Shown here in pieces: positions 16,523-25,443 of a stretch of DNA of 64,000 nt. Numbering within the stretch: position 1 is the stretch's first letter; the number at the start of each line of letters is the position of its first letter. Source of the DNA: Sphingobacterium corticibacterium (GTDB lineage Bacteria; Bacteroidota; Bacteroidia; Sphingobacteriales; Sphingobacteriaceae); NCBI RefSeq assembly GCF_004208525.1, contig NZ_SGIT01000002.1, forward strand, positions 372,001 to 436,000. The letters run 5' to 3'. The notes under the pieces are model-generated. The model was not told the origin of the DNA. It ran no database searches and worked only from the letters and a program-made list of their open reading frames with translations. The position numbers were made by a program, and so were the translations under genes.

Positions 16523-17392
16523 ATGAAAATTGTCAAATTTTTAGGCGGACTTGGAAACCAAATGTTCCAATACGGATTTTATCTCGCCCTACAGAAAAAA
16601 TTTAAAAAAGTCAAAGCTGATCTAAGCGATTTCGAAACCTATCCGCTTCATAATGGATTCGAGCTGAACGACATTTTCGACATCAATCTGAATATCGTGT
16701 CCAAATTCGATTTAAATCTCTACCTTCCCCATAATAGAAAATGGATTTGGCGTAAACTAAGAAGGTTATATAATACTAAACAAGCCTACATCGAGGAAAC
16801 GATGCCATTTGCTTACAATAAAACAATCTTTAGCGATAAACAAAATCGATATTATTGGGGGTATTGGCAACATATCGATTACGTCAATATGGTCGCAGAA
16901 GAACTTCGTGAACATTTTCAGTTTCCGCAAATTACCGACATTAAAAATAAAGAGCTTATTCAACATATTCAGCAGCGTAATAGTGTTTCCCTTCACGTCC
17001 GTCGTGGAGATTACCTCATCGCGTCAAATCAACACCTGGGAAGTATATGTGACAATGCCTATTACGAGAAAGCGATCACTTATATAAACGAAAAGACGGA
17101 CTCTCCCCTCTTTGTTATTTTTTCCAACGATATTCCTTGGTGTAAAGAAACGTTTAACAACATAGATGCTATTTTCGTAGATTGGAATACCGGAAACCAG
17201 AGTTATATAGACATGCAGTTGATGAGTTTATGCAAGCACAATATTATCGCCAACAGCAGTTTTAGCTGGTGGGGTGCTTGGCTGAACAACAATCCTGACA
17301 AAATCGTGGTATCTCCAAATAAGTGGATTAACGAAACGCGTCCGAACACGGATGGACGTGGCCTCATCTTAGATAGTTTCGTTATTTTTTAA
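16523..17392 (+). CDS. Alpha-1,2-fucosyltransferase (GT11)
   Basis: A 289-residue GT11 enzyme. MKIVKFLGGLGNQMFQYGFYLAL is the family opening, SVSLHVRRGDYL the GDP-fucose binding motif (HVRRGDY), and NSSFSWWGAWLN the third conserved block. It would transfer fucose from GDP-fucose to galactose or a similar acceptor, giving a fucosylated surface glycan. Length is normal. A 467-base repeat-rich spacer precedes it, so it has its own promoter region. Confidence 0.92.
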   Translation: MKIVKFLGGLGNQMFQYGFYLALQKKFKKVKADLSDFETYPLHNGFELNDIFDINLNIVSKFDLNLYLPHNRKWIWRKLRRLYNTKQAYIEETMPFAYNKTIFSDKQNRYYWGYWQHIDYVNMVAEELREHFQFPQITDIKNKELIQHIQQRNSVSLHVRRGDYLIASNQHLGSICDNAYYEKAITYINEKTDSPLFVIFSNDIPWCKETFNNIDAIFVDWNTGNQSYIDMQLMSLCKHNIIANSSFSWWGAWLNNNPDKIVVSPNKWINETRPNTDGRGLILDSFVIF

Positions 17393-17562
17393 ACAAATTC
17401 TCATATTCTTTTATAAGAAAAAATACACAAACTGAACCAAAATAAAATTATATTTGCTGATATAAAGCCGTATCGATTAATTACAGACCGATGACAACAG
17501 TGATTAGTTTTGCAATGCACTCTCCATTATTTGTATAGGGAATACTTTTCAGTTGACATATT

Positions 17563-18603
17563 ATGCCTAAAATTACAGTATTTATGGCAGCATACAATGC
17601 CGCGCCATTTATCTCGCAAGCTATCGCGAGTGTATTGAACCAAACTTTCGAAGATTTCGAATTGCTGATTGTGAACGACGGCTCTACGGACAATACCACA
17701 GCGATTGTCCGCAGTTTCACAGATCCTAGAATCAGGTTAATTGAGAATGAAAGCAACAAAGGACTCTCTTTTACAAGAAATGTCGCTCTCATAGAAGCCA
17801 AAGGCGAATTTATGGCCGTGCTCGACAGTGATGATATTGCCCACCCCAACAGGTTGGAAATACAAATCCAGCATTTCCTAAACCGGCCTAAATTAGCTGT
17901 TTTGGGAGGATACGCTTATGTCATCGATCATACCGGATGTAGAACAGGACAAGAGATGATCCCCATTTGTGGAACAAACACACTTCATGCGGGTTTGCTG
18001 TTCTATAATTCGTTTGTACACTCCACCGTTATGTTACGTATGTCCGCTTTCACAGAAGTGGGTGGTTACCCAGCTTATGTTGCCGCCGAAGACTACGGAC
18101 TATTTTCAAGAATAGCCCTAAAGTATGAAGTTGACAACATTCCCGAATACCTCGTGGAATACAGAATACATGGAAATAATATCTCTTTGCAAAAAAAGGA
18201 TATATTGGAAGCTCACCTTAACGATATTCTTGTTTACCAACTGGATAAACTGTTACCATCTATCACGAACCTGGATCCAGCGATATTACTTTCGCCCGTT
18301 ATGGGTAGCAAATATTCTCCAAAAGAATACTATACTCTTTATCGTGAGATCATTCTCGAAAACAGGAAACACAAACAGTATCCTATTACAGAACTGGAAC
18401 GCATCTTTTTTAATAATTGGTATGCCATTGTAATGGAAAAAGGAAAATCCAAGACCCTTCCACTGTTTCTTAGCAAACCTATTTTTAATTCGCAGTATGT
18501 GACTGCTAAACAAATCCGAAAAACATTTAAACTGTCGCTGAAATATCTGCTGGGAATCCGACGATCGCAAGGAGATATGATCAAAACACCTTCATTGCAT
18601 TAA
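17563..18603 (+). CDS. Glycosyltransferase family 2 (tandem copy A)
   Basis: A 346-residue GT2 enzyme: ITVFMAAYNAAPFISQAIASVLNQTFEDFELLIVNDGSTDNT, FTRNVALIEAKGEFMAVLDSDDIAHPNRLE (DSDD) and the aromatic/basic C-terminal part. It is a close paralogue of the next gene over its whole length, including the ends GKSKTLPLFLSKPIFNSQYV and KYLLGI, so the pair arose by tandem duplication. Together they may add two successive similar sugars. Confidence 0.9.
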   Translation: MPKITVFMAAYNAAPFISQAIASVLNQTFEDFELLIVNDGSTDNTTAIVRSFTDPRIRLIENESNKGLSFTRNVALIEAKGEFMAVLDSDDIAHPNRLEIQIQHFLNRPKLAVLGGYAYVIDHTGCRTGQEMIPICGTNTLHAGLLFYNSFVHSTVMLRMSAFTEVGGYPAYVAAEDYGLFSRIALKYEVDNIPEYLVEYRIHGNNISLQKKDILEAHLNDILVYQLDKLLPSITNLDPAILLSPVMGSKYSPKEYYTLYREIILENRKHKQYPITELERIFFNNWYAIVMEKGKSKTLPLFLSKPIFNSQYVTAKQIRKTFKLSLKYLLGIRRSQGDMIKTPSLH

Positions 18604-18827
18604 CATCTTTTTTATCTCCCTTTAAGAAAAATAGCCTATATTTGAGATTCATTACTATCGTACATGGTGCGATATAGGCCATATATTGATCATTAGGGTT
18701 TCTTCTCCTACGGTCAATCCATAATAAAAGCGTTATCAAACTGTTTTTCCCACAAGACTATTGCATACGCAATAAATGGGCAAATATCCATCATACAGTG
18801 GTATAACGCCAAATGAGAGAGTAAAAC

Positions 18828-19853
18828 ATGTCGGACAAACGTAAAAATAAGATAAAAATAACTGTTTTCATGGCGGCGTACAACGCAGCAGATTATATAG
18901 CCACATCTATTGAGAGTGTATTAACACAAACATACCCCCACTTTGAACTCTTAATTGTAGACGATGGCTCTACAGATAACACAATCCAAATTGCTCAAAG
19001 TTTCGATGATTCTCGCGTTCGCCTGATTGAAAATGGCGAAAACAAAGGTCTTCCTTTTACCCGAAATGTTGCTCTCGAAGAGGCACAAGGTGAGTTTATC
19101 GCCGTGTTAGACAGCGATGACATTGCTTTCCGGAACAGGCTAGAAATACAACTCCAGCATTTTCTAGATCGACCTAAATTGGCATTATTGGGTGCATGCG
19201 CCTATATAATAGATAAGGATGGTAATCGTACGGGAGAAAAGATGATACCCATCTGCGATTCTGAAAAACTTCATGCAGAGCTCCTGTTCCACAACTCTTT
19301 TGTTCACTCTACTGTCATGTTCCGCACCGCGGTTTTCCGCGAAATGGGCGGATACCCCAATCATCCAGTCGCTCAGGATTACGGATTGTTTTCTCGGATA
19401 GCGTTAAAATACGAAGTCGATAATATTCCCCAGTACCTAGGTGAATACCGCATACATGACAACAATATCACAGACCGGAAAAGACATCTTGCCGACACGC
19501 AACTACGGGCCATCCTATTTTATCAACTGGACAAATTAATCTCACATGCAGATGATATTGAGCTAGATATACTTCGTAAGCCGGTTATCGGGAGCAAATA
19601 TACACCTAAAGAGTACCACGCACTTTACACAGAAATTATTCTTCAAAACCGTAAACGAAAACAATATCCCATTAAGGAACTGGAGCAAATCCTTTACAAC
19701 AATTGGTATATGATTGTGATGGAGAAAGGAAAATCCAAAACCTTTCCACTCTTACTTCGCAACCCTATCTTTAACAGACGATACGTTACTGCGAAACAAA
19801 TCAGAAAAACATTCAAACAGTCGTTAAAATATTTGCTGGGTATCATTAGCTAA
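18828..19853 (+). CDS. Glycosyltransferase family 2 (tandem copy B)
   Basis: A 341-residue paralogue of the preceding gene with the same blocks: VFMAAYNAADYIATSIESVLTQTYPHFELLIVDDGSTDNT, FTRNVALEEAQGEFIAVLDSDDIAFRNRLE, FVHSTVMFRTAVFREMGGYP. The 224-base spacer before it is not a copy of the spacer before copy A, so the duplication is old or the spacer has been replaced. It is the last gene of the glycan cluster; gene-free repeat DNA follows. Confidence 0.9.
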   Translation: MSDKRKNKIKITVFMAAYNAADYIATSIESVLTQTYPHFELLIVDDGSTDNTIQIAQSFDDSRVRLIENGENKGLPFTRNVALEEAQGEFIAVLDSDDIAFRNRLEIQLQHFLDRPKLALLGACAYIIDKDGNRTGEKMIPICDSEKLHAELLFHNSFVHSTVMFRTAVFREMGGYPNHPVAQDYGLFSRIALKYEVDNIPQYLGEYRIHDNNITDRKRHLADTQLRAILFYQLDKLISHADDIELDILRKPVIGSKYTPKEYHALYTEIILQNRKRKQYPIKELEQILYNNWYMIVMEKGKSKTFPLLLRNPIFNRRYVTAKQIRKTFKQSLKYLLGIIS

Positions 19854-19902
19854 GAGAATTGCTGAAAGAACTGCAGAAAAAACGTAAATATTTCCGAGAT
19901 TT

Positions 19903-20491
19903 GCCGAACGGTCGACGATGTTTGGCATTCCCTTTCTGATAAGAAGGGAATGGTTCTTTCTATCTTGTGATTACTTTTTCATAACAAGTGATCCCTTTTT
20001 TCCATCCGGTGATTCCTTTACGGGAAAAAGGAAACGGTCTAAACGATAACGTATCCCCTTTGCGTGATCAGGTGATCGCTTCGCTGTGTTTACCATTCGC
20101 TGTATCGTAAATGGTATCCCCTTTTCCGAAGAATGTGTTCCCTATAGAATATTCAGTAAACACTTAACGCCACCAAGTAGTTCCCTATTGGTGTAAAGGA
20201 AATGGTATATTCTATCGAGTGATCCCTTTCCGGCATTCAGTGTTTCCCTTCTGGTATAAGGTATCCCCGTATTGGTACAAAGGGAACGGTTCTTTCCAAG
20301 AAGTATTCCCTTTATACGATTAAGTGACTCCTTTTTAATGCTAGGTGTTCCCTTTCTCCGATAAAGCGTTTGGTATTTAGAGGAAAAGGGAACACATTAT
20401 TTGATACAGTATTCCCTTTTCAGCTAAAAGCTTTCCCTTTCTGGGATATAGTGTTCCCGTTATAGGAGAAAGGGTTCGGTCAACGTCATAA
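19903..20491. repeat. Phased 21-bp degenerate tandem array, about 28 units
   Basis: From 19903 to 20491 the sequence divides into 21-base units with almost no slip (one extra base near 20407). Most units read AGTGTTCCCTTT (or AGTATTCCC, GGTATCCCC, GTGATCCCT) followed by nine variable bases; every few units a second type starts AGGGAACGGT (19945, 20029, 20197, 20281). Good examples start at 20218, 20239, 20260, 20281, 20302, 20323, 20344, 20408, 20429 and 20450. Read as codons it gives heptapeptides such as VFPFWYK and GNGSFQE, but stops occur in the frames I checked, so it is not an intact gene. Units are too divergent and contiguous for CRISPR. It fills most of a 913-base gene-free stretch. 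Confidence 0.8.
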
Positions 20492-20710
20492 ACCGTACGA
20501 TTTATGGGGCTATTTTGGGGCAGTATATTATTGACAGTATTGTAGCAAAATGAGGCTTTTTTAGTTTATTCGAACACTGTCCGTATTATCCGAAAATGAA
20601 AAAGTGATCGCTGACGACATAAAAGTGTCCACGAACGCGCCGTCTGTGTTAACTAACATATCAACGATTGTAAAAATAAAAGAATAATAATGCTACAATT
20701 TATAACGCAA

Positions 20711-20742
20711 GAAAGCCGAACAAAATAAAATGTTCGGCTTTC
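20711..20742. terminator. Hairpin terminator after the transposase-family pseudogene
   Basis: GAAAGCCGAACA (20711-20722) and TGTTCGGCTTTC (20731-20742) form a 12-bp perfect stem with an 8-base AT loop. It lies 25 bases beyond the stop at 20767 on the minus strand. Short T-rich flanks on both sides suggest it can act in either direction. Confidence 0.65.
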
Positions 20743-20766
20743 TTTGCTATTAGTTTTTAGCAAGGG

Positions 20767-21707
20767 CTATTTCAGTTTTTCGACCTGTTCAACCGTAAGT
20801 CCTAAATCTTCGGCTATATCTTCTACTGGAAGCCCTCTCTTTTTTAAATTCAACGCAGACTTCAGTTTTTCAGCTAACTTTTCAGCCTCGGCTTTGGCAC
20901 GTTCTTCTTTGCGAGCCTTTTCCTCACCTTCTTGACGAGCATAGTCAAGCACTGCTTTATTATCCCACTTGCGTTTTAAACTAACATCGTACATTTTGCG
21001 TTCCTCCTTATTCAATTTGCTGTATTCAGCGATCTCAAATAATTTCTTGAAGATAGGCTTCTTTAGATAGGTCGATAATTTGTTCATCGATGACATATTC
21101 TTCAACACATACATCCATTGCTCCAAATCGCTCTCTAATTCCCCCTCTTCCTTTTCAAAATTAATCAATTTATCATTAATGTTTATTTTCAATGGAATGA
21201 TAGAGCCCTTCGGGGTTCTATGTAAATAAATCCCAAATATTCATAGAATATTTTCCCTGTATCCCTATTACACAGGCAAATATCGTACAGAAAATCCTTG
21301 TCGTCCTCTCCATCGGGCATTGCAAAACCCTCCATTAATACGATGACATACACTTCCGTTACGGCATAGTTCCATTCCTTGCGGTTAACTTTCGGAGCTT
21401 GATCAGCTATGAGTTTGCTACCATAATATAGCATCCGGCGTTTAAGGTTGACCTGCGAACTCCGCTGAACTTCGATAATAAACTGTTCTCCGTTATCTGC
21501 CGTACAGGTGAGATCAAAAATAACCGTACCCGTTTCCTCTGCTTCACCAACATGTTCGTTTTTGTTGTATACCAAATCCGCTATGGTCTTCCTTCCCCGA
21601 AACAGGTCATTGAGCAATGCAATGAGAAAGTCCCGGTTTACTTCTGTTCCGAAAAGCCGATTAAAGCCATAATCCGTTGTCGGGTCTATGTATTTTGAGT
21701 GTTGCAT
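20767..21707 (-). pseudogene. PD-(D/E)XK nuclease-family transposase (Rpn-like), interrupted
   Basis: Two overlapping reading frames make up one family member. The N-terminal part (21707-21189) has YIDPTTDYGFNRLFG, LLNDLFRGRKTIADLVY and the PD-(D/E)XK core FDLTCTADNGEQFIIEVQRS (D...ExQ), reaching KIFYEYLGFIYIE. The C-terminal part (from about 21192) continues ELESDLEQWMYVLKNMSSM and a long charged helix. The second frame has no ATG (only TTG). The junction holds extra DNA with a hairpin (AGAGCCC, TTCG, GGGTTCT on the plus strand at about 21203-21220), as if a short palindromic element had inserted and shifted the frame. The intact product would be about 300 residues. Confidence 0.75.
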
Positions 21708-21825
21708 GGCATTGTAGCCGCGACAGCTTCGGTCAATGACTTTATTCTTATCACTCGAAATACCACTGATTTCAGTAAGTTTACGAATTTACAAGTAGTC
21801 AATCCATATGACATAGGTTAATGGG

Positions 21826-21927
21826 TTACGCACGCTCGGTATCGCGATAGGTCAGATCAACAATATCTTTACGTCCCCGAAAGATGATGTTTAGAAAATT
21901 GATCAGATTTTTCTTATCTCTAAATAG
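21826..21927 (-). pseudogene. Remnant of a second PD-(D/E)XK transposase-family gene
   Basis: Thirty-three codons ending in TAA at 21826-21828 read LFRDKKNLINFLNIIFRGR then KDIVDLTYRDTERA. They align with LFGTEVNRDFLIALLNDLFR then GRKTIADLVYNKNE of the neighbouring copy. The ends before and after are lost. The rest of the 409-base interval 21708-22116 shows no gene. Confidence 0.6.
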
Positions 21928-22116
21928 GGGTTTTAATATAAGCAAGGGCGCCTGAAGCCGATAAATACAAGCAATAATGACAGGCTAATATCAATTTTTA
22001 TTTTTAAAACTGACAAAATGAATCGTTTTTATTATCTTCAAGGCGAATCATAACGAATGGAATATAGTTTGTAGAGAAAAGAAAAATAGCGAAAGAATTA
22101 AAAAGAAATAAAGACT

Positions 22117-22803
22117 ATGTATTGGATTATATTTATTGGGATTGCGGTTATCAGTTGGATCGTACAATCGAGGTTTAAGAACAAGTTTAAAAAATATTCA
22201 GAATTTCCGTTAAGTTCAGGACTTTCAGGAGCTGAAATTGCACAAAAAATGCTCCATGAAAATGGAATCTATGACGTGAAAGTACTAGTCGCCAATGAAG
22301 GTGGTCTGTCCGACCACTATAATCCGGCAAATAGGACGGTAAATTTAAGCAACGAAGTATACTACGGCCGCAGTGTAGCCGCTGCAGCTGTAGCCGCACA
22401 CGAATGCGGCCATGCTGTACAGCACGCTACGGCTTATTCTTGGTTGCAGTTCCGTTCGGCGATGGTTCCTGTGGTGAGCATAGCTTCCAGATTGACATCG
22501 TGGGTGTTAATAGGCGGTGTATTGCTAATGGCTTTTAGTGGAAACCCTTGGGTATTAGCAGTTGGTGTAGGCGCATTGTTCTTGACAACGTTATTCGCTT
22601 TTGTGACCTTGCCGGTGGAATTTGATGCTTCCGGCAGAGCATTAAAATGGTTGGAAACAGCGAATGTAACACACAGCCGGGATGAACATGATGGCGCAAA
22701 AGATGCATTGAAATGGGCAGCAATGACTTACGTTGTAGCGGCATTATCAGCACTGGTAACGTTACTATATTATGCTTATATCCTTTTCGGAAGAAGAGAT
22801 TAA
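22117..22803 (+). CDS. Zinc membrane metallopeptidase (YugP-type, Zn_peptidase_2)
   Basis: A 228-residue integral membrane protein. The zinc motif HECGH lies in AAVAAHECGHAVQHATAYSWL (about residues 94-98), following SGLSGAEIAQKML and the ANRTVNLSNEVYYGRS block of the family. There are hydrophobic segments at the N-terminus, residues 113-160 and the C-terminus. Substrate unknown. It stands alone, followed by two hairpins. Confidence 0.9.
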   Translation: MYWIIFIGIAVISWIVQSRFKNKFKKYSEFPLSSGLSGAEIAQKMLHENGIYDVKVLVANEGGLSDHYNPANRTVNLSNEVYYGRSVAAAAVAAHECGHAVQHATAYSWLQFRSAMVPVVSIASRLTSWVLIGGVLLMAFSGNPWVLAVGVGALFLTTLFAFVTLPVEFDASGRALKWLETANVTHSRDEHDGAKDALKWAAMTYVVAALSALVTLLYYAYILFGRRD

Positions 22804-22808
22804 TTGCT

Positions 22809-22873
22809 GGAGGTGTGTCCTACACCTCCATTAAAACCAAAAATGCGGCCGGATACGTCGCATTTTTGGTTTT
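22809..22873 (+). terminator. Two consecutive hairpins, the second an intrinsic terminator
   Basis: First stem GGAGGTGT/ACACCTCC (22809-22829). Second stem AAAACCAAAAATGCG/CGCATTTTTGGTTTT (22833-22873), 15 bp and ending in a T-rich arm. They terminate the peptidase gene before ffh. Confidence 0.75.
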
Positions 22874-22920
22874 ATAGCGGATTCGCATGGTTTGATGAAA
22901 TAAAATTCGACACTATTTTG

Positions 22921-22928
22921 TAACTTTG
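22921..22928 (+). promoter_or_regulatory. -7 promoter element of ffh (TAACTTTG)
   Basis: Perfect TAnnTTTG, 33 bases before the ffh ATG. TTTG at 22891-22894 is a possible -33 element, but the 26-base spacing is longer than usual. Confidence 0.45.
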
Positions 22929-22960
22929 GCACTTAGCACATTTTAAGACGAGAAATAAAC

Positions 22961-24304
22961 ATGTTTCAGAATTTACAGGATAAACTGGATAGGGCCTTTA
23001 AGGTATTAAAAGGGCAAGGAAGTATCACTGAAATAAACGTCGCAGAGACGATGAAAGAAATTCGCAAGGCATTATTGGATGCCGACGTGAATTATAAAAC
23101 AGCCAAAACATTCACCGATGAGGTAAAGCAAAAGGCCTTGGGTCAGAATGTACTCACCAGCATTTCTCCTGGGCAATTGCTGACTAAAATTATGAATGAT
23201 GAACTGACCTCCCTTATGGGGGGAACAGTCACGGATCTGGATATAACACATAACCCTACGGTCATCTTGATTGCCGGTTTGAACGGTGCTGGTAAAACCA
23301 CATTCTCGGGTAAACTGGCAAACTATCTTCGTGATAAAAAAGGCAAGAAACCATTATTAGTTGCGGGAGACGTTTATCGTCCGGCTGCAATAGATCAACT
23401 GCAAGTATTGGGCGAGCAGGTAAATGTACCTGTCTACGTTAACCGCGAATCAACTGATCCCATTGCTATTGCACAAGAAGGCGTAGCGGAAGCCAAACGC
23501 AACGGAAACAATATCGTCATCATCGATACGGCTGGCCGACTTGCCATTGACGAAGCCCTGATGACAGAGATAACTGCGGTGAAAGAAGTGACACAACCGC
23601 ACGAAATTCTATTTGTCGTCGATGCGATGACAGGCCAAGATGCTGTTAATACCGCCAAAGCGTTCAACGACCGTTTAGACTTCACGGGTGTAGTTCTCAC
23701 AAAGTTAGATGGCGACACCCGTGGTGGTGCTGCACTTTCGATCAAATCCGTAGTCAATAAACCGATCAAGTTTATCGGTACAGGCGAAAAGATGGAAGCG
23801 CTTGATGTATTCCATCCCGACCGTATGGCATCCCGCATATTAGGGATGGGTGACGTGGTTTCGTTGGTAGAACGAGCCCAACAACAGTTTGACGAAAAAG
23901 AAGCCGCGGAATTACAAAAGAAAATCCGAAAAAATAAATTCGACTTCAACGACTTTAAATCGCAGATTCAACAGATTAAGAAAATGGGAAATATGAAAGA
24001 CTTAATGGGTATGATTCCCGGGGTCGGAAAAGCCATTAAAGATGTTGAAATAGATGATAATGCTTTTACACCGATTGAAGCCATTATAGACTCTATGACA
24101 CCTTACGAACGCGAAAATCCAGATGCGATCGACACGAAACGACGCATGCGTATCGCGAAAGGTTCGGGAACAGATATCAACGAGGTGAACAAGCTCATGA
24201 AACAATTTGCCGACATGCGTAAAGTGATGAAGCAAATGTCTAATCCGGGCATGGCTGCTAAGATGATGCGCAATATGCCTAAAATGCCAGGCAAACCTTT
24301 TTAA
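22961..24304 (+). CDS. ffh: Signal recognition particle protein Ffh
   Basis: A 447-residue GTPase that binds 4.5S RNA and signal sequences for co-translational membrane targeting. N domain residues 1-90; G domain with GLNGAGKTT (P-loop), DVYRPAAIDQL, DTAGR and TKLDGDTRGGAAL; the methionine-rich M domain ends MKQMSNPGMAAKMMRNMPKMPGKPF. Complete and of normal length. Confidence 0.97.
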   Translation: MFQNLQDKLDRAFKVLKGQGSITEINVAETMKEIRKALLDADVNYKTAKTFTDEVKQKALGQNVLTSISPGQLLTKIMNDELTSLMGGTVTDLDITHNPTVILIAGLNGAGKTTFSGKLANYLRDKKGKKPLLVAGDVYRPAAIDQLQVLGEQVNVPVYVNRESTDPIAIAQEGVAEAKRNGNNIVIIDTAGRLAIDEALMTEITAVKEVTQPHEILFVVDAMTGQDAVNTAKAFNDRLDFTGVVLTKLDGDTRGGAALSIKSVVNKPIKFIGTGEKMEALDVFHPDRMASRILGMGDVVSLVERAQQQFDEKEAAELQKKIRKNKFDFNDFKSQIQQIKKMGNMKDLMGMIPGVGKAIKDVEIDDNAFTPIEAIIDSMTPYERENPDAIDTKRRMRIAKGSGTDINEVNKLMKQFADMRKVMKQMSNPGMAAKMMRNMPKMPGKPF

Positions 24305-24315
24305 ATAATATTTTG

Positions 24316-24323
24316 TAATTTTG
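24316..24323 (+). promoter_or_regulatory. -7 promoter element of nuoA (TAATTTTG)
   Basis: Perfect TAnnTTTG ending 4 bases before the nuoA ATG and 12 bases after the ffh stop. If used, transcription would begin about at the start codon, giving a leaderless or nearly leaderless message. Confidence 0.35.
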
Positions 24324-24327
24324 TACT

Positions 24328-24915
24328 ATGGATGACCCCGCGCAGCTGTCAGAATACGGAAAGATACTATTAATCGCAATAGTAGGTATCCTCTTGGTAT
24401 GCGTAACCATTTTGTTGGCCAAAATACTATCGCCGAAAAAACCAAATCCCGAAAAACTAAGTACATACGAATGTGGCGAAGAAGCCATCGGCACAGCTTG
24501 GGTACAAATAAACCCTCGGTTTTATGTCATTGCTTTGGTCTTTCTATTGTTTGATGTAGAATTGATTTTCGTATTTCCTTGGGCTACGGTTTTTGGAAAC
24601 AAGGAATTTATCGCCGCCGATGGGCGTTGGGGCTGGTTCACATTGGTGGAAATGGGCATGTTTTTAGGCATTCTGATCGTCGGATTGGTATATGTATGGA
24701 AGCGCGGAGACATTTCATGGATCAAACCTGCACATATACAACCTCGTGTTTCCGTCGGCATTCCGGCCACGGCCTATGAACAATTGAATAGCAAAAAATA
24801 TCAGGTTCGTAACTACAAGGAATCTGTATCTTCTGAAACAGCCGATACCGATACAAAAGTAGCGCGCACTGCAGGGCTAGGATTTCGACCAAAATTCAAA
24901 AAATCAACTGATTAG
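24328..24915 (+). CDS. nuoA: NADH-quinone oxidoreductase subunit A
   Basis: Membrane subunit of complex I near the quinone site. Three helices; LSTYECGEEAIGTAWVQINPRFYVIALVFLLFDVELIFVFPWA is the conserved core. At 195 residues it is longer than the usual 120-150 because of a hydrophilic tail after residue 130 (WIKPAHIQPRVSVGIPATAYEQL and beyond). It is followed 3 bases later by nuoB but lies about 19.5 kb from nuoLMN, with no nuoC-K between them. Confidence 0.94.
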   Translation: MDDPAQLSEYGKILLIAIVGILLVCVTILLAKILSPKKPNPEKLSTYECGEEAIGTAWVQINPRFYVIALVFLLFDVELIFVFPWATVFGNKEFIAADGRWGWFTLVEMGMFLGILIVGLVYVWKRGDISWIKPAHIQPRVSVGIPATAYEQLNSKKYQVRNYKESVSSETADTDTKVARTAGLGFRPKFKKSTD

Positions 24916-24918
24916 AAC

Positions 24919-25425
24919 ATGGATGCAGGACAAAATCAAGCACAAAGTGGAGGCGTAATCATTGCAAAAATGGATGATTTACTGAATTGGGCAAGGCTGT
25001 CATCTATGTGGCCCGTCAGTTTTGGAATCGCTTGCTGTGCCATTGAGATGATGGGTGCCATGGCTTCGACATACGACTTGGATCGATTAGGTGTATTTCC
25101 GCGTCCGTCCCCCAGACAATCAGACGTGATGATTATTGCCGGCACCGTAACCTTTAAAATGGCAGATAGGATAAAAAAACTTTACGAACAGATGCCGGAA
25201 CCCAAATACGTCATATCGATGGGCTCCTGCTCCAATTGTGGGGGGCCGTATTGGCAACATGGTTATCACGTAGTAAAAGGGGTTGATAGAGTTATTCCTG
25301 TAGATGTATATGTACAAGGTTGCCCACCTAGACCAGAGGCATTAATAGGCGCATTTTTAGAACTTCAAAAGAAAATAGAAACAGAGAATATATTACAAGA
25401 TCAATATTTTTCTGAACAGGCTTAA
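24919..25425 (+). CDS. nuoB: NADH-quinone oxidoreductase subunit B
   Basis: A 168-residue peripheral-arm subunit of complex I carrying Fe-S cluster N2. The cluster ligands are visible in [12 protein letters not shown] (the CC pair), [12 protein letters not shown] and [10 protein letters not shown]. It transfers electrons to quinone. It overlaps neither neighbour; purK begins 18 bases later, an unusual continuation for a nuo operon. Confidence 0.96.
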   Translation: MDAGQNQAQSGGVIIAKMDDLLNWARLSSMWPVSFGIACCAIEMMGAMASTYDLDRLGVFPRPSPRQSDVMIIAGTVTFKMADRIKKLYEQMPEPKYVISMGSCSNCGGPYWQHGYHVVKGVDRVIPVDVYVQGCPPRPEALIGAFLELQKKIETENILQDQYFSEQA

Positions 25426-25443
25426 TATATTTTTTTAAACACT

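Noticed and set aside
19903..20491. CRISPR array
   Set aside because: Units are contiguous, 21 bases long and individually divergent; there are no identical repeats separated by unique spacers and no cas genes.
20767..21707. Two separate coupled genes (ATGA-like overlap)
   Set aside because: The second frame would start at TTG, and both halves together match a single nuclease-transposase family member.
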